From contig NZ_JFYL01000029.1 of NCBI RefSeq assembly GCF_000632455.1, positions 1-36,268 on the forward strand: a DNA stretch of 36,268 nucleotides, in the 5' to 3' direction. The DNA comes from Acinetobacter sp. Ver3 (GTDB taxonomy: Bacteria > Pseudomonadota > Gammaproteobacteria > Pseudomonadales > Moraxellaceae). This document shows positions 28,847 to 36,268 of the stretch, piece after piece. The position numbers and the translations under genes were made by a program. The stretch's first letter is position 1. Every line of letters begins with the position of its first letter. The notes under the pieces were generated by a model that was given only the letters and a program-made list of their open reading frames with translations, ran no database searches and was not told where the DNA came from.

Positions 28847-29533
28847 ATGATGAGTCTAGAGCAAGCGAGAAATAGTGTCATTCAACAAATTGAACAAGCC
28901 TGTGAAGTTGCTCAACGACAATCTAACGAGGTTAAACTCCTTGCTGTTTCCAAAACGCATCCAGCGGATATTTTGAGAGAAATGTATCAGACTGGTCAAC
29001 GAGCATTTGGTGAGAATTACCTGCAAGAAGCATTAGATAAAATCAAAGCGCTGAATGATTTAGACATCGAATGGCATTTTATTGGTCATGTACAACGCAA
29101 TAAAACCAAACAGTTGGCTGAACAATTTGCATGGGTGCATGGGGTTGATCGCTTTATTATCGCAGAGCGACTCTCTAATCAACGCACAATCGAACAGGAG
29201 CCTATCAATATTTGTCTTCAAGTGAATATTGATGCTCAAGAAAGCAAAGATGGTTGTGCAGTTTCAGAGGTCGAAGATCTGGTTGCTCAAATGAGCATAT
29301 TACCTCGACTTCGATTACGAGGATTAATGGTCATTCCAGCACCTGGCAATGTAGATGCACTCTATGATGCCAAGACACTTTTTGATCAGATGAAAGAGCA
29401 TCATGCACATCCTTCTGATTGGGATACCTTGAGTATGGGAATGTCGGGTGATTTACAAGATGCGATTAGCGCTGGATCGACTATGGTTCGCATAGGGACG
29501 GCCTTATTTGGGGCGCGAGATTACTCAAAATGA
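28847..29533 (+). CDS. YggS/PLPBP family pyridoxal phosphate homeostasis protein
   Basis: A 228-residue single-domain PLP-binding TIM barrel. The PLP lysine is K36 in LLAVSKTHP; FGENYLQEALDKI, WHFIGHVQRNKTK, LQVNIDAQESKDG and LSMGMSGDLQDAISAGSTMVRIGTALFG follow in the family order. These proteins buffer intracellular PLP and affect amino-acid pools; no enzymatic reaction is established. Two adjacent ATGs (28847, 28850) are both possible and no clear Shine-Dalgarno sequence is seen. Its position divergent from pilT is widely conserved. Confidence 0.95.
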   Translation: MMSLEQARNSVIQQIEQACEVAQRQSNEVKLLAVSKTHPADILREMYQTGQRAFGENYLQEALDKIKALNDLDIEWHFIGHVQRNKTKQLAEQFAWVHGVDRFIIAERLSNQRTIEQEPINICLQVNIDAQESKDGCAVSEVEDLVAQMSILPRLRLRGLMVIPAPGNVDALYDAKTLFDQMKEHHAHPSDWDTLSMGMSGDLQDAISAGSTMVRIGTALFGARDYSK

Positions 29534-29649
29534 TTGGATTCAGTCTGCACTGAACTTTCGGGTTCAGTCGCTGTCATTGTAAATACAACTTTTTATGTAT
29601 AAAAATAAACCAATATATTTCACATAATCATAAAACAGGGAAGAATTGG

Positions 29650-30447
29650 ATGAGTTCGTATTATCAGCTTTTAGAACGAAAAGTGTGTGATGATGGATCA
29701 GTACTGGCTAAGTATAAGTCGACTATACATGCTCAAGGTGCATGGAATGCGCACGAACAGCATATGGCGCCCGCAACAGGGATTATTTGTGCAGAGTTGG
29801 ATCACTTTTCTACTCGGTCTGACCTACGGATTGGACGTATAAGTTTAGATATTTTGGGCCTGATACCCGCTGGGGAGTTTCAAATTGAAACTCGAATTAT
29901 TCGACCTGGAAAAACCATTGAATTGATCGAGTCGACCATGTCTGCACATGGTAAAAGCTGTATTCAGGCACGTACTTGGCGAATGATGATGAGTGATACT
30001 CAGGCAGTCGCAGGATTAGAAGATCAAAAAGTTGCTGATCCTGACGAGGGGATCTTATGGGAAGAAATTAGAAACTGGCCTGGAGGCTATATTCAATCAC
30101 TTGAGGCACGCCGTTTAGATCGACGGGCAGGCAAGGGCATTGTATGGCTAACCAATCCTTATGACATGGTTGAAGGACAAATACATTCAGACTTTGTGAA
30201 GTTGATGGGAATGGTCGATACAGCGAATGGAATTGTCACACGACAAGGTTGGCCGTTTAACTATACTTTTCCAAATTTAGATTTACAGATACATCTCTAT
30301 CGTATGCCAATAGGTAAGTGGCTAGGTCTGGAAACAGTGCAACAATATGGTGATGACGGTATCGGGTTAACTTCATCTATTCTTCATGATCTGAACGGAC
30401 CTTTTGGACGAGCTGAGCAAATTTTAACTTTAAGAAAACTGGCTTAG
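29650..30447 (+). CDS. Thioesterase-like (hotdog fold) protein
   Basis: A 265-residue soluble protein resembling the TesB/4HBT_3 acyl-CoA thioesterase-like superfamily. The N-terminal half has a HMAPATGIICAELDHF helix region and a core sheet (GRISLDILGLIPAGEFQIETRIIRPGKTIELIESTM). The C-terminal half looks like a second hotdog (FVKLMGMVDTANGI ... HLYRMPIGKWLGLETVQQYGDDGIGLTSSILHDLNGPFGRAEQIL). This double arrangement fits TesB-type enzymes, but the substrate is unknown. GGGAAG lies 8 bases before the ATG. It is a single-gene unit ending in a hairpin. Confidence 0.78.
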   Translation: MSSYYQLLERKVCDDGSVLAKYKSTIHAQGAWNAHEQHMAPATGIICAELDHFSTRSDLRIGRISLDILGLIPAGEFQIETRIIRPGKTIELIESTMSAHGKSCIQARTWRMMMSDTQAVAGLEDQKVADPDEGILWEEIRNWPGGYIQSLEARRLDRRAGKGIVWLTNPYDMVEGQIHSDFVKLMGMVDTANGIVTRQGWPFNYTFPNLDLQIHLYRMPIGKWLGLETVQQYGDDGIGLTSSILHDLNGPFGRAEQILTLRKLA

Positions 30448-30451
30448 ATTA

Positions 30452-30480
30452 AAGCCGTCATTTGACGGCTTCAACTTTTT
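30452..30480. terminator. Probable terminator between the thioesterase-like gene and sbcC
   Basis: Stem AAGCCGTC / GACGGCTT with an ATTT loop, then CAACTTTTT, lying between convergent genes. The T-run is not immediately after the stem, so efficiency is uncertain. Confidence 0.7.
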
Positions 30481-30491
30481 ATCATTAATCA

Positions 30492-33400
30492 TTAACCGAC
30501 AATATTAATGGTACTGGCACCTGCACCTACAGGTTTGACCTGAATCTGTACTGGAATGCGTTCATGCATTTCCTGTACATGCGAGATCAACACCACTTTA
30601 CGTCCCTGACTTTGTAAATGATCTAAGGCATTCATCACCATATGTAGTGATGCAGGATCGAGCGTGCCAAAGCCTTCATCAATAAACAGTGATTCAAGTT
30701 TCATTGAACCTGATGCCATGTTAGCAATCGCTAAAGCAAGGGCTAAAGACACTAAGAAAGTTTCACCACCTGATAAGGACAACACAGGTCGAACTTCGCT
30801 GTTCATATCTAGGTCAATAATGGCCAAACTTAAACTGTCAGGAATACGATGCAACTGATAACGTGGCGCAAGCGGCTGTAATTGCTGATTGGCATATTCC
30901 ACCAAAATATCTAAATGATGCTCTTGAGCAATCTTTTTAAACTTGGTGCCTTCCTTATGCCCAATCAAATCGTAGATACGTCCCCAACGATATTCTTCCG
31001 CCTTGATTTGTTCTATTTGGCTTTGATACTTAGCATAGTTGGCTTGATTGGCAGCATTCATACGTAACTGAGTTTCTGTATCGGTGAGTGCTTCTTGTTG
31101 AGCGAGCTTTTCCGTTTGCAAGTTCGCAAGTCGCTGCTCGAGCATGCTGAGATCATGTTCAGGCTGATGTTTTAAATGGGCTTGATAACGTTCTTCTAAA
31201 ACTTGCCAAGCGGTTTTGGCATTCTCTAAAAGTTGTCGCTGCGTATTTAACTCATGGCGTATTTGTTGATGTTGGGCTAAATCAATGCTTAACCATGTTG
31301 TGATTTGATCTGTGGTCACGGTCGGATGGCTCAGTTGCCATTGCTGAATAGCCTGTTGTACTTGCTGTAATGCCTGTTCAATATGATGTAAATCACTGAG
31401 CAACTGCTGCTGTTGTAAATTGGCTGCATTCAGCTGTTGTTCAGCATGTGCAGTTTTACTGCGTTGTGCATGAACCTCATTGGCATGGGCGACAGCAGTT
31501 TCCTCTAAATGTTTTTGCCAATCCGCAGCATAACGGTAGCTTTGACCGGCATAGTCTTGGGTCAGTTCCGCAAGTTTCGAGCGTAACATTTTGCCTTGCT
31601 CAATCAGTTGTTCAATCTGGTGAGTCAGGTGTTGTTCGTGCTTTTGCGCTGCTTCAAAGCGCAGCGTCATTTTTTCAAGTTCCTGCTGTGCTTGCAGCAG
31701 TGATGTCTCTACCTGTTTTTGCATGGTGAGCAATGTAACACGTTGCTGTAGCTGCTGTTGTAATTCAGCAACCCAATGTATTGGCATGTCTTGCTGATAG
31801 CGAGCAGGCAGTAACTGCACAATGGGTTGAATACCTTGATCAAGTTGCACACGACGTTGAATATTCAATTGTAATTGCTGTTGTTGCTGTTGCTCCTTAC
31901 GCCATTGCTCAAGCAATTGACCAAGTTGTTGTTCTTGTGCCTGTTGTTGTTCGATATGCGATTGCAGTGTTTCGATCTGCTGCATTATGCGCTGCTGTAA
32001 CTGAATCGGGTCTGCCGTGTCGAGATCTAAACCCAGTTGTTGTAATGCTGCTTGAATATGCACGATCTGTTGCTGAGTCGACTGCGTCAGCTGTTGCACA
32101 CGTTGTTGTTGTTGTTCAAGTAAGGTCTGTACTTTGGATTGCTCAATCTGGGCTTGCTGTACCTCACGATTGAACTGTTCCAGTTGTTGACGAGCCTCCT
32201 GTAATTGCTGCTCGTGTAGTTGCAATAAACCTTGTTCTAAGCGTTGCTGACTTTGTAAAAACGGATGTTCATGGCTCCCACAGACCATACACGGTTGATT
32301 GGCTTTGAGCTGTTCACGTAAATGCTGCACGTTTTCGCTATGCAATAGACGCTGTGCCTCCAAGATGCTTTGTAGCTGGGTATAAGCGGCTTCTTGTGTG
32401 GCTTTTTCGCTCAAGCGTTTTTCAAGGGTCTGTTGAATAATCTGCAGTTGCTTTTGTTGTTCAGCGATTGAGCCTGTCAGGTCGTGTGTTTCGCTGATAT
32501 GGGTAATGACTTGATCAAGCTGCTGCTGTTGATGTTGCAGTCGTAATACCGTACTTTGCTGATGTTCACGCTGTTGTTGGATGTTTTTCAGCGATTGTGT
32601 CAAAGCGTCAAGACTTTCATGTTGAGCCACATAGCTTTGCAGACGTTGTACAACGGTTTGCTGTTGTTGTTCTAAAGTTGCAAAGGATTGTTGTAATAGT
32701 TCTGGCTCTTGTTGATGAAGCAACTGATATTGCTCGACATAATGTTGTAGCGCCTGCAAAGTACTTTGTGGTTCTTGGTCAAAGCATTGTAAAAATTGGC
32801 TTTGGGTTAACTCAAAGTTGATTTGTTGCTGTTTATTTTGCCAAGCCAATACGCTGGTCTGTTGTTGTTCAACAGCATGTTTTGACGGTTCTAATTCATT
32901 GAGAACAAACTGATCTTTATCTGCACTGAGTTTTTTATACTGTTCAGAAATACTGTGAATGTCATGATCCAACTTTAAGCCTTGTTCAAGATGAGGCTTA
33001 ATATCCAAACGTTGCTGCTCAAATTGCGCTTGGGCATGTTCATAGGCTTTTAAGCGCTGTTGTTCAGTAGTAGCTTGTTGTTGTAAAGAGACAAACTCAG
33101 CTTGAAAGGCCAGTTGTTTTTGTTGCACCTCAAGTTTTTGTGGTTCTAAACGTGCACGCTGTACATATTGTTCACGAATGGCTTGAAATGCATCAAGCTG
33201 TTGTAGCAATTGTTGTTGTGCTGCGGATTTATTTACGGCATCAAGCTGAACTTCATAAATCTCTTTTTTGCCATGGACTTCAGCATACAATTGATCACGC
33301 TCAAGATACCATTTACGTTCATTTTCAAGCAGCTTTTCTGATTGTGCCAAATGTACGAGTTGTTGTTTTAACTGCTGATGTCGTTGATTTAAGGCTGCAA

Positions 33401-34091
33401 GTTGTTCTTCACTCAGAATATCAATATGACCGAGTTGCTTTTCTAAATCAGTACGTTGCTGTTTAATTTCACTAAATTTATCAGCGGCTTTTTTACTGAC
33501 TTCACTAAAAATTTGCGAATTGGTTAAATATTCGAGTAAATCTGCACGTTCATGGTCTTTGGCTTTTAAAAATGCCCCCACTTCAGACTGTGCTAACAGG
33601 ACTGCACGGGTAAATTGCTCAAAACTGAGACCAATCAGCTTTTCAATCAGTGGCGTCACTTCCGAGATTTTTTGCGTTAAGGTCGCGCCATCATCTAAAC
33701 ATTGAACAAAGCGCTCGACTTTTAAATTGCCATCAACTTTTTTACGTGCACGGCTAATGTCCCACCGCGCCAAATAGCGTTTACCATCAAGGGCAAGAAA
33801 TTCAAGTTCAGCAAAACCAGCGGTGGTACCACGACGCAGAATATTCTTCGAATCTTTAATTGAAATGTCTTTACCGCCTACATCTTTCATGCTGCCAGCT
33901 GCGCCACGTAAACGTGGGATTTCATCGTACAAAGCTAAACACATGGCATCGAGCAGCGTCGATTTTCCTGCACCTGTTTTACCAGTAATGGCAATCAGAC
34001 CTGCCTGAGCCAATGGCGCTTGTTCAAAATGGATATGTTGTTCACCGGCTAAAGAGGCCAAGTTGTTTAAACTGAGTCGAATAATTTTCAT
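30492..34091 (-). CDS. sbcC: Exonuclease subunit SbcC (Rad50-like)
   Basis: A 1199-residue SMC-like ATPase. Residues 1-200 carry Walker A (GKTGAGKSTLLDAM). Long antiparallel coiled coils run on both sides of a zinc-hook CXXC at residues 601-604 (CMVCG). The C-terminal ATPase half has signature LSGGETFLVSLALALAI and Walker B LESLFIDEGFGTLD. With SbcD it cleaves hairpins and blocked DNA ends, including long palindromes. The coiled coil is unusually rich in glutamine, with several runs of four to six Q. It is longer than the roughly 1050-residue E. coli protein. It lies 9 bases downstream of sbcD. Confidence 0.97.
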   Translation of the reverse strand: MKIIRLSLNNLASLAGEQHIHFEQAPLAQAGLIAITGKTGAGKSTLLDAMCLALYDEIPRLRGAAGSMKDVGGKDISIKDSKNILRRGTTAGFAELEFLALDGKRYLARWDISRARKKVDGNLKVERFVQCLDDGATLTQKISEVTPLIEKLIGLSFEQFTRAVLLAQSEVGAFLKAKDHERADLLEYLTNSQIFSEVSKKAADKFSEIKQQRTDLEKQLGHIDILSEEQLAALNQRHQQLKQQLVHLAQSEKLLENERKWYLERDQLYAEVHGKKEIYEVQLDAVNKSAAQQQLLQQLDAFQAIREQYVQRARLEPQKLEVQQKQLAFQAEFVSLQQQATTEQQRLKAYEHAQAQFEQQRLDIKPHLEQGLKLDHDIHSISEQYKKLSADKDQFVLNELEPSKHAVEQQQTSVLAWQNKQQQINFELTQSQFLQCFDQEPQSTLQALQHYVEQYQLLHQQEPELLQQSFATLEQQQQTVVQRLQSYVAQHESLDALTQSLKNIQQQREHQQSTVLRLQHQQQQLDQVITHISETHDLTGSIAEQQKQLQIIQQTLEKRLSEKATQEAAYTQLQSILEAQRLLHSENVQHLREQLKANQPCMVCGSHEHPFLQSQQRLEQGLLQLHEQQLQEARQQLEQFNREVQQAQIEQSKVQTLLEQQQQRVQQLTQSTQQQIVHIQAALQQLGLDLDTADPIQLQQRIMQQIETLQSHIEQQQAQEQQLGQLLEQWRKEQQQQQQLQLNIQRRVQLDQGIQPIVQLLPARYQQDMPIHWVAELQQQLQQRVTLLTMQKQVETSLLQAQQELEKMTLRFEAAQKHEQHLTHQIEQLIEQGKMLRSKLAELTQDYAGQSYRYAADWQKHLEETAVAHANEVHAQRSKTAHAEQQLNAANLQQQQLLSDLHHIEQALQQVQQAIQQWQLSHPTVTTDQITTWLSIDLAQHQQIRHELNTQRQLLENAKTAWQVLEERYQAHLKHQPEHDLSMLEQRLANLQTEKLAQQEALTDTETQLRMNAANQANYAKYQSQIEQIKAEEYRWGRIYDLIGHKEGTKFKKIAQEHHLDILVEYANQQLQPLAPRYQLHRIPDSLSLAIIDLDMNSEVRPVLSLSGGETFLVSLALALAIANMASGSMKLESLFIDEGFGTLDPASLHMVMNALDHLQSQGRKVVLISHVQEMHERIPVQIQVKPVGAGASTINIVG

Positions 34092-34100
34092 GACCTGTCC

Positions 34101-35348
34101 TTAGTGCGCTTTTTGATCCAAATCGTGTTGTGCCGCTTCAAGCAAAGTTAAGAAATCACGCTTCACCGATTCATCCTGCTCATAGCCCATTTTTTCCCAC
34201 AAGCTTAAAAATAATTTTTCAGGGGTGGGGGGCGCTAAATCGACTTTGTGACTTTCATCGTTTTGCTCCGTTGCTTTTTGATAAATTCGAGCTATACGCA
34301 GTAAACGATAACGATTTGGTGGCAGTGCCAGTTCAATCTGCTGACGTAAGTCTACAGGCGGTGGGGCATCTGTCGTATATTCAATCTCTAGAAAATGTCG
34401 TGCATTGAGATTGTCAATTTCGCCTTTTGGCAGGGCATGTACCGTAGTGATTAATTCAGACAAGGGTCCACGAATTCGAATCAAATCCACGGTACGTGGA
34501 ATAATGTGCGCTTGATATTGACAATGATTTTGTTCATCAGCTTCGGGGTCAATGGTGACTTCAACCACTTGATGTTTATAGTTGCGTTCACTAAAAGACA
34601 GTGGAATAGGTGAGCCACTGTAGCGAATATGTTCCTGTCCAACTTTTTGCGGTTTATGCAAATGACCGAGTGCCACATAATCAATCACATCATCAAATAA
34701 TGCAGTGGATAAAGCCTCTTCGTTACCAATCACAATTGGACGTTCGGAATCTGAGGTTTCACCGCCTTGCATATGGGCATGTGACATCAAAATTAAGGCT
34801 TGATTGGGTTGTTTACGCGCTTTAGCTTCCGCAATAAGTTGTTGGTGTAAATAGGCAATCGCATTTTGGCTGTTGGTGGTGTTTTCATTTAAGCCTGTAA
34901 TTTCGGCACTGCGTAAATAAGGCAGGGTTAAGCACCAAGCAACGATATTTTTATCAGCATCATAAATAGGTACCAACAAACGATCGAGGTCAAATTCACC
35001 ATCCTGTTTGCCAATAATACCGACCGCTTTGGCATTGAATTTCGCTAAAAAAGGTTCAACCTGTTCAATGCGGTAACCGGAATCATGATTACCTGCGATC
35101 ATTAAGGTTTGCATATGCGGGGCAATGGCATGGGCATCGGTGAGAAACTGGTATAACTGTTTTTGAGCAGATGATGCAGGATTGACCACATCAAAAATAT
35201 CACCGGCAATCAGCAGGGCATTCGGTTGTTTTTGTTGAATTTGCGCAAGTAGCCAGTTTAAAAATTGTGTGTGTTCATAGTCACGATCATGATTGTGAAA
35301 AAATTGCCCCAAATGCCAATCTGAAGTATGAAAAAAACGCACTGCCAT
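34101..35348 (-). CDS. sbcD: Exonuclease subunit SbcD (Mre11-like)
   Basis: A 415-residue metallophosphoesterase nuclease. The product starts MAVRFFHTSDWHLGQFFH, with the first metal-binding motif DWHLG; LLIAGDIFD, IAGNHDSGYR, LMSHAHMQGGETS and YVALGHLHKPQ complete the phosphoesterase motifs, followed by a capping domain. It forms the nuclease of the SbcCD complex. The frame is open to 35387, but the family start fits the ATG at 35348, although the Shine-Dalgarno sequence there is poor. sbcD-sbcC are co-transcribed. Confidence 0.96.
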   Translation of the reverse strand: MAVRFFHTSDWHLGQFFHNHDRDYEHTQFLNWLLAQIQQKQPNALLIAGDIFDVVNPASSAQKQLYQFLTDAHAIAPHMQTLMIAGNHDSGYRIEQVEPFLAKFNAKAVGIIGKQDGEFDLDRLLVPIYDADKNIVAWCLTLPYLRSAEITGLNENTTNSQNAIAYLHQQLIAEAKARKQPNQALILMSHAHMQGGETSDSERPIVIGNEEALSTALFDDVIDYVALGHLHKPQKVGQEHIRYSGSPIPLSFSERNYKHQVVEVTIDPEADEQNHCQYQAHIIPRTVDLIRIRGPLSELITTVHALPKGEIDNLNARHFLEIEYTTDAPPPVDLRQQIELALPPNRYRLLRIARIYQKATEQNDESHKVDLAPPTPEKLFLSLWEKMGYEQDESVKRDFLTLLEAAQHDLDQKAH

Positions 35349-35443
35349 TACCGAACCCCAAAACATCTCAATTGTCATCTTATCCAATATCGGACTTTAA
35401 AACATCGAAATTTTTAACATCTCTATAAGACAGCTTTTAATCG

Positions 35444-36268
35444 CTATTTTTTATTCGATTTACTCTTTTTTCGTCTTTTTCTCTTTTTTCTATTTTTGAT
35501 TCTCGAGTTGATCGAGATTTGCTTATGAGAAGAGGATGCATGCAGTTTAGCTGCTGTTAACGATTGATCTATTTTATGATGAAAAAAAGACTGGATGACT
35601 AAGGGTACCAATAGAATGCTTAGCCAAATACTCATATTGATGGGAATTATTTGATAGATATAATTTAAAGAATAGACTGAAACCGTAAAAATGAGTGCAA
35701 ACCAAGCTTCTGTTTTAGAAATTTGATCTTCTGAAAAACGTTTGATATGGATCAGCGTATTTTGTTTGACATCTGAAAAATAAGAACGCGTGTATTTATT
35801 GGGAAAATAGCTGAGAAGCAGCATTAAGTTTTGAAAAAGATATAAAGACGATAAACCGAGTAAAAAATATCGAAATAATAAAATTAAACGCTCAACCCAA
35901 CGATGCTCAGATGTAATATCGCCCTGTGAATAAAGTTCTATAATTTGATCAATAGACAAAATTAAAATTGAACAACAAGTAAAGAAACTCAGTAGAAAAC
36001 GGCTTAAATGATGATGCTTAATTTCAAAAAAGGCATGTACAATCGAATAGAGTAAAAATATTAACAAGATTATTGTGATGAATGTCGATAATACTGTATC
36101 AACACCAAGCATCTGTTTTTCGAAAAACCAATAGCAAATTCCAAGTGCGAATAAAAAACTAAGCCCTTCACCAAAAGGTGTGGTTAAACTCTGATGATGC
36201 TCTACAGAAAAAATCATTAAGTAAGCACCAAGATAGAAATAGACCCAAATTATTAATGGATTCGAGCT
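35444..36268 (-). CDS. Membrane protein of unknown function, cut by the right edge
   Basis: At least 274 residues. An ATG at 36217 would give 257 residues, but the frame stays open through the window end and the 17 extra codons (PLIIWVYFYLGAYL) continue a hydrophobic helix, so the true start probably lies outside. About six or seven membrane segments follow. The C-terminus is a soluble tail that ends in a strongly basic stretch, about 20 of the last 24 residues being K, R or N (RKKRKRRKK at its centre). I do not recognise a family. The tail could bind nucleic acid or acidic lipid; that is inference only. It lies upstream of sbcD on the same strand. Confidence 0.7.
   Translation of the reverse strand, partial: SSNPLIIWVYFYLGAYLMIFSVEHHQSLTTPFGEGLSFLFALGICYWFFEKQMLGVDTVLSTFITIILLIFLLYSIVHAFFEIKHHHLSRFLLSFFTCCSILILSIDQIIELYSQGDITSEHRWVERLILLFRYFLLGLSSLYLFQNLMLLLSYFPNKYTRSYFSDVKQNTLIHIKRFSEDQISKTEAWFALIFTVSVYSLNYIYQIIPINMSIWLSILLVPLVIQSFFHHKIDQSLTAAKLHASSSHKQISINSRIKNRKKRKRRKKSKSNKK

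Noticed and set aside
31448..33466. Several long plus-strand frames opposite sbcC (for example 31781-32173 and 33140-33466)
   Set aside because: They are rich in Val and Ala and mirror CAA/CAG codon runs on the other strand. They have no family resemblance and lie wholly inside a confident gene.

Overview
The window reads as a chromosomal segment of a gammaproteobacterium of the Moraxellaceae, most likely an Acinetobacter. The grounds are low-GC DNA, the Pseudomonadales-type order dut - phosphomannomutase (algC-like) - argB, a pilT-pilU pair, minCDE, tandem bpt-aat, and an ESPR-type trimeric autotransporter. The genus is inferred from gene order and protein resemblance, not from a database search. 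Almost everything is core genome. No phage, insertion sequence, CRISPR array, rRNA or tRNA was seen, and no gene-free stretch exceeds about 260 bases.

Left part (1-9641): the 3' end of tuf with its terminator; a PF10118-type metal-dependent hydrolase; rimI; the two N-end-rule aminoacyl-tRNA-protein transferases bpt and aat on the minus strand; trxB; ftsK; then a minus-strand LuxR-type regulator. The regulator is split by a one-base frameshift in a run of seven A (9510-9516).

Middle (9642-17741): a 797-residue trimeric autotransporter adhesin lies divergently from the broken regulator. Two YadA-like head and neck modules flank a collagen-like Gly-X-Y segment, and a 17-bp GC-rich palindrome sits midway between the two start codons. 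Next come a small PA4642-like gene, a 123-bp cloverleaf-like inverted-repeat element that ends in a T-run for minus-strand transcription, the minCDE division-site operon, a membrane protein with an S4-like arginine pattern, a YihG-like acyltransferase, and an OmpA/glycine-zipper lipoprotein preceded by an AT-rich inverted repeat.

Right part (17881-36268): rep helicase and dut; the algC-like phosphomutase and argB; a YafJ-type class II glutamine amidotransferase; a polytopic membrane protein overlapping rnfH; bamE divergent from fur; pilU and pilT; a YggS/PLPBP protein; a thioesterase-fold protein; sbcD-sbcC; and a membrane protein that runs off the right edge.

Most transcription units end in clear intrinsic hairpins, several of them symmetric and placed between convergent genes. 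The three places most worth a second look are the frameshifted regulator facing the adhesin, the adhesin's collagen insert, and the cloverleaf element downstream of minE.
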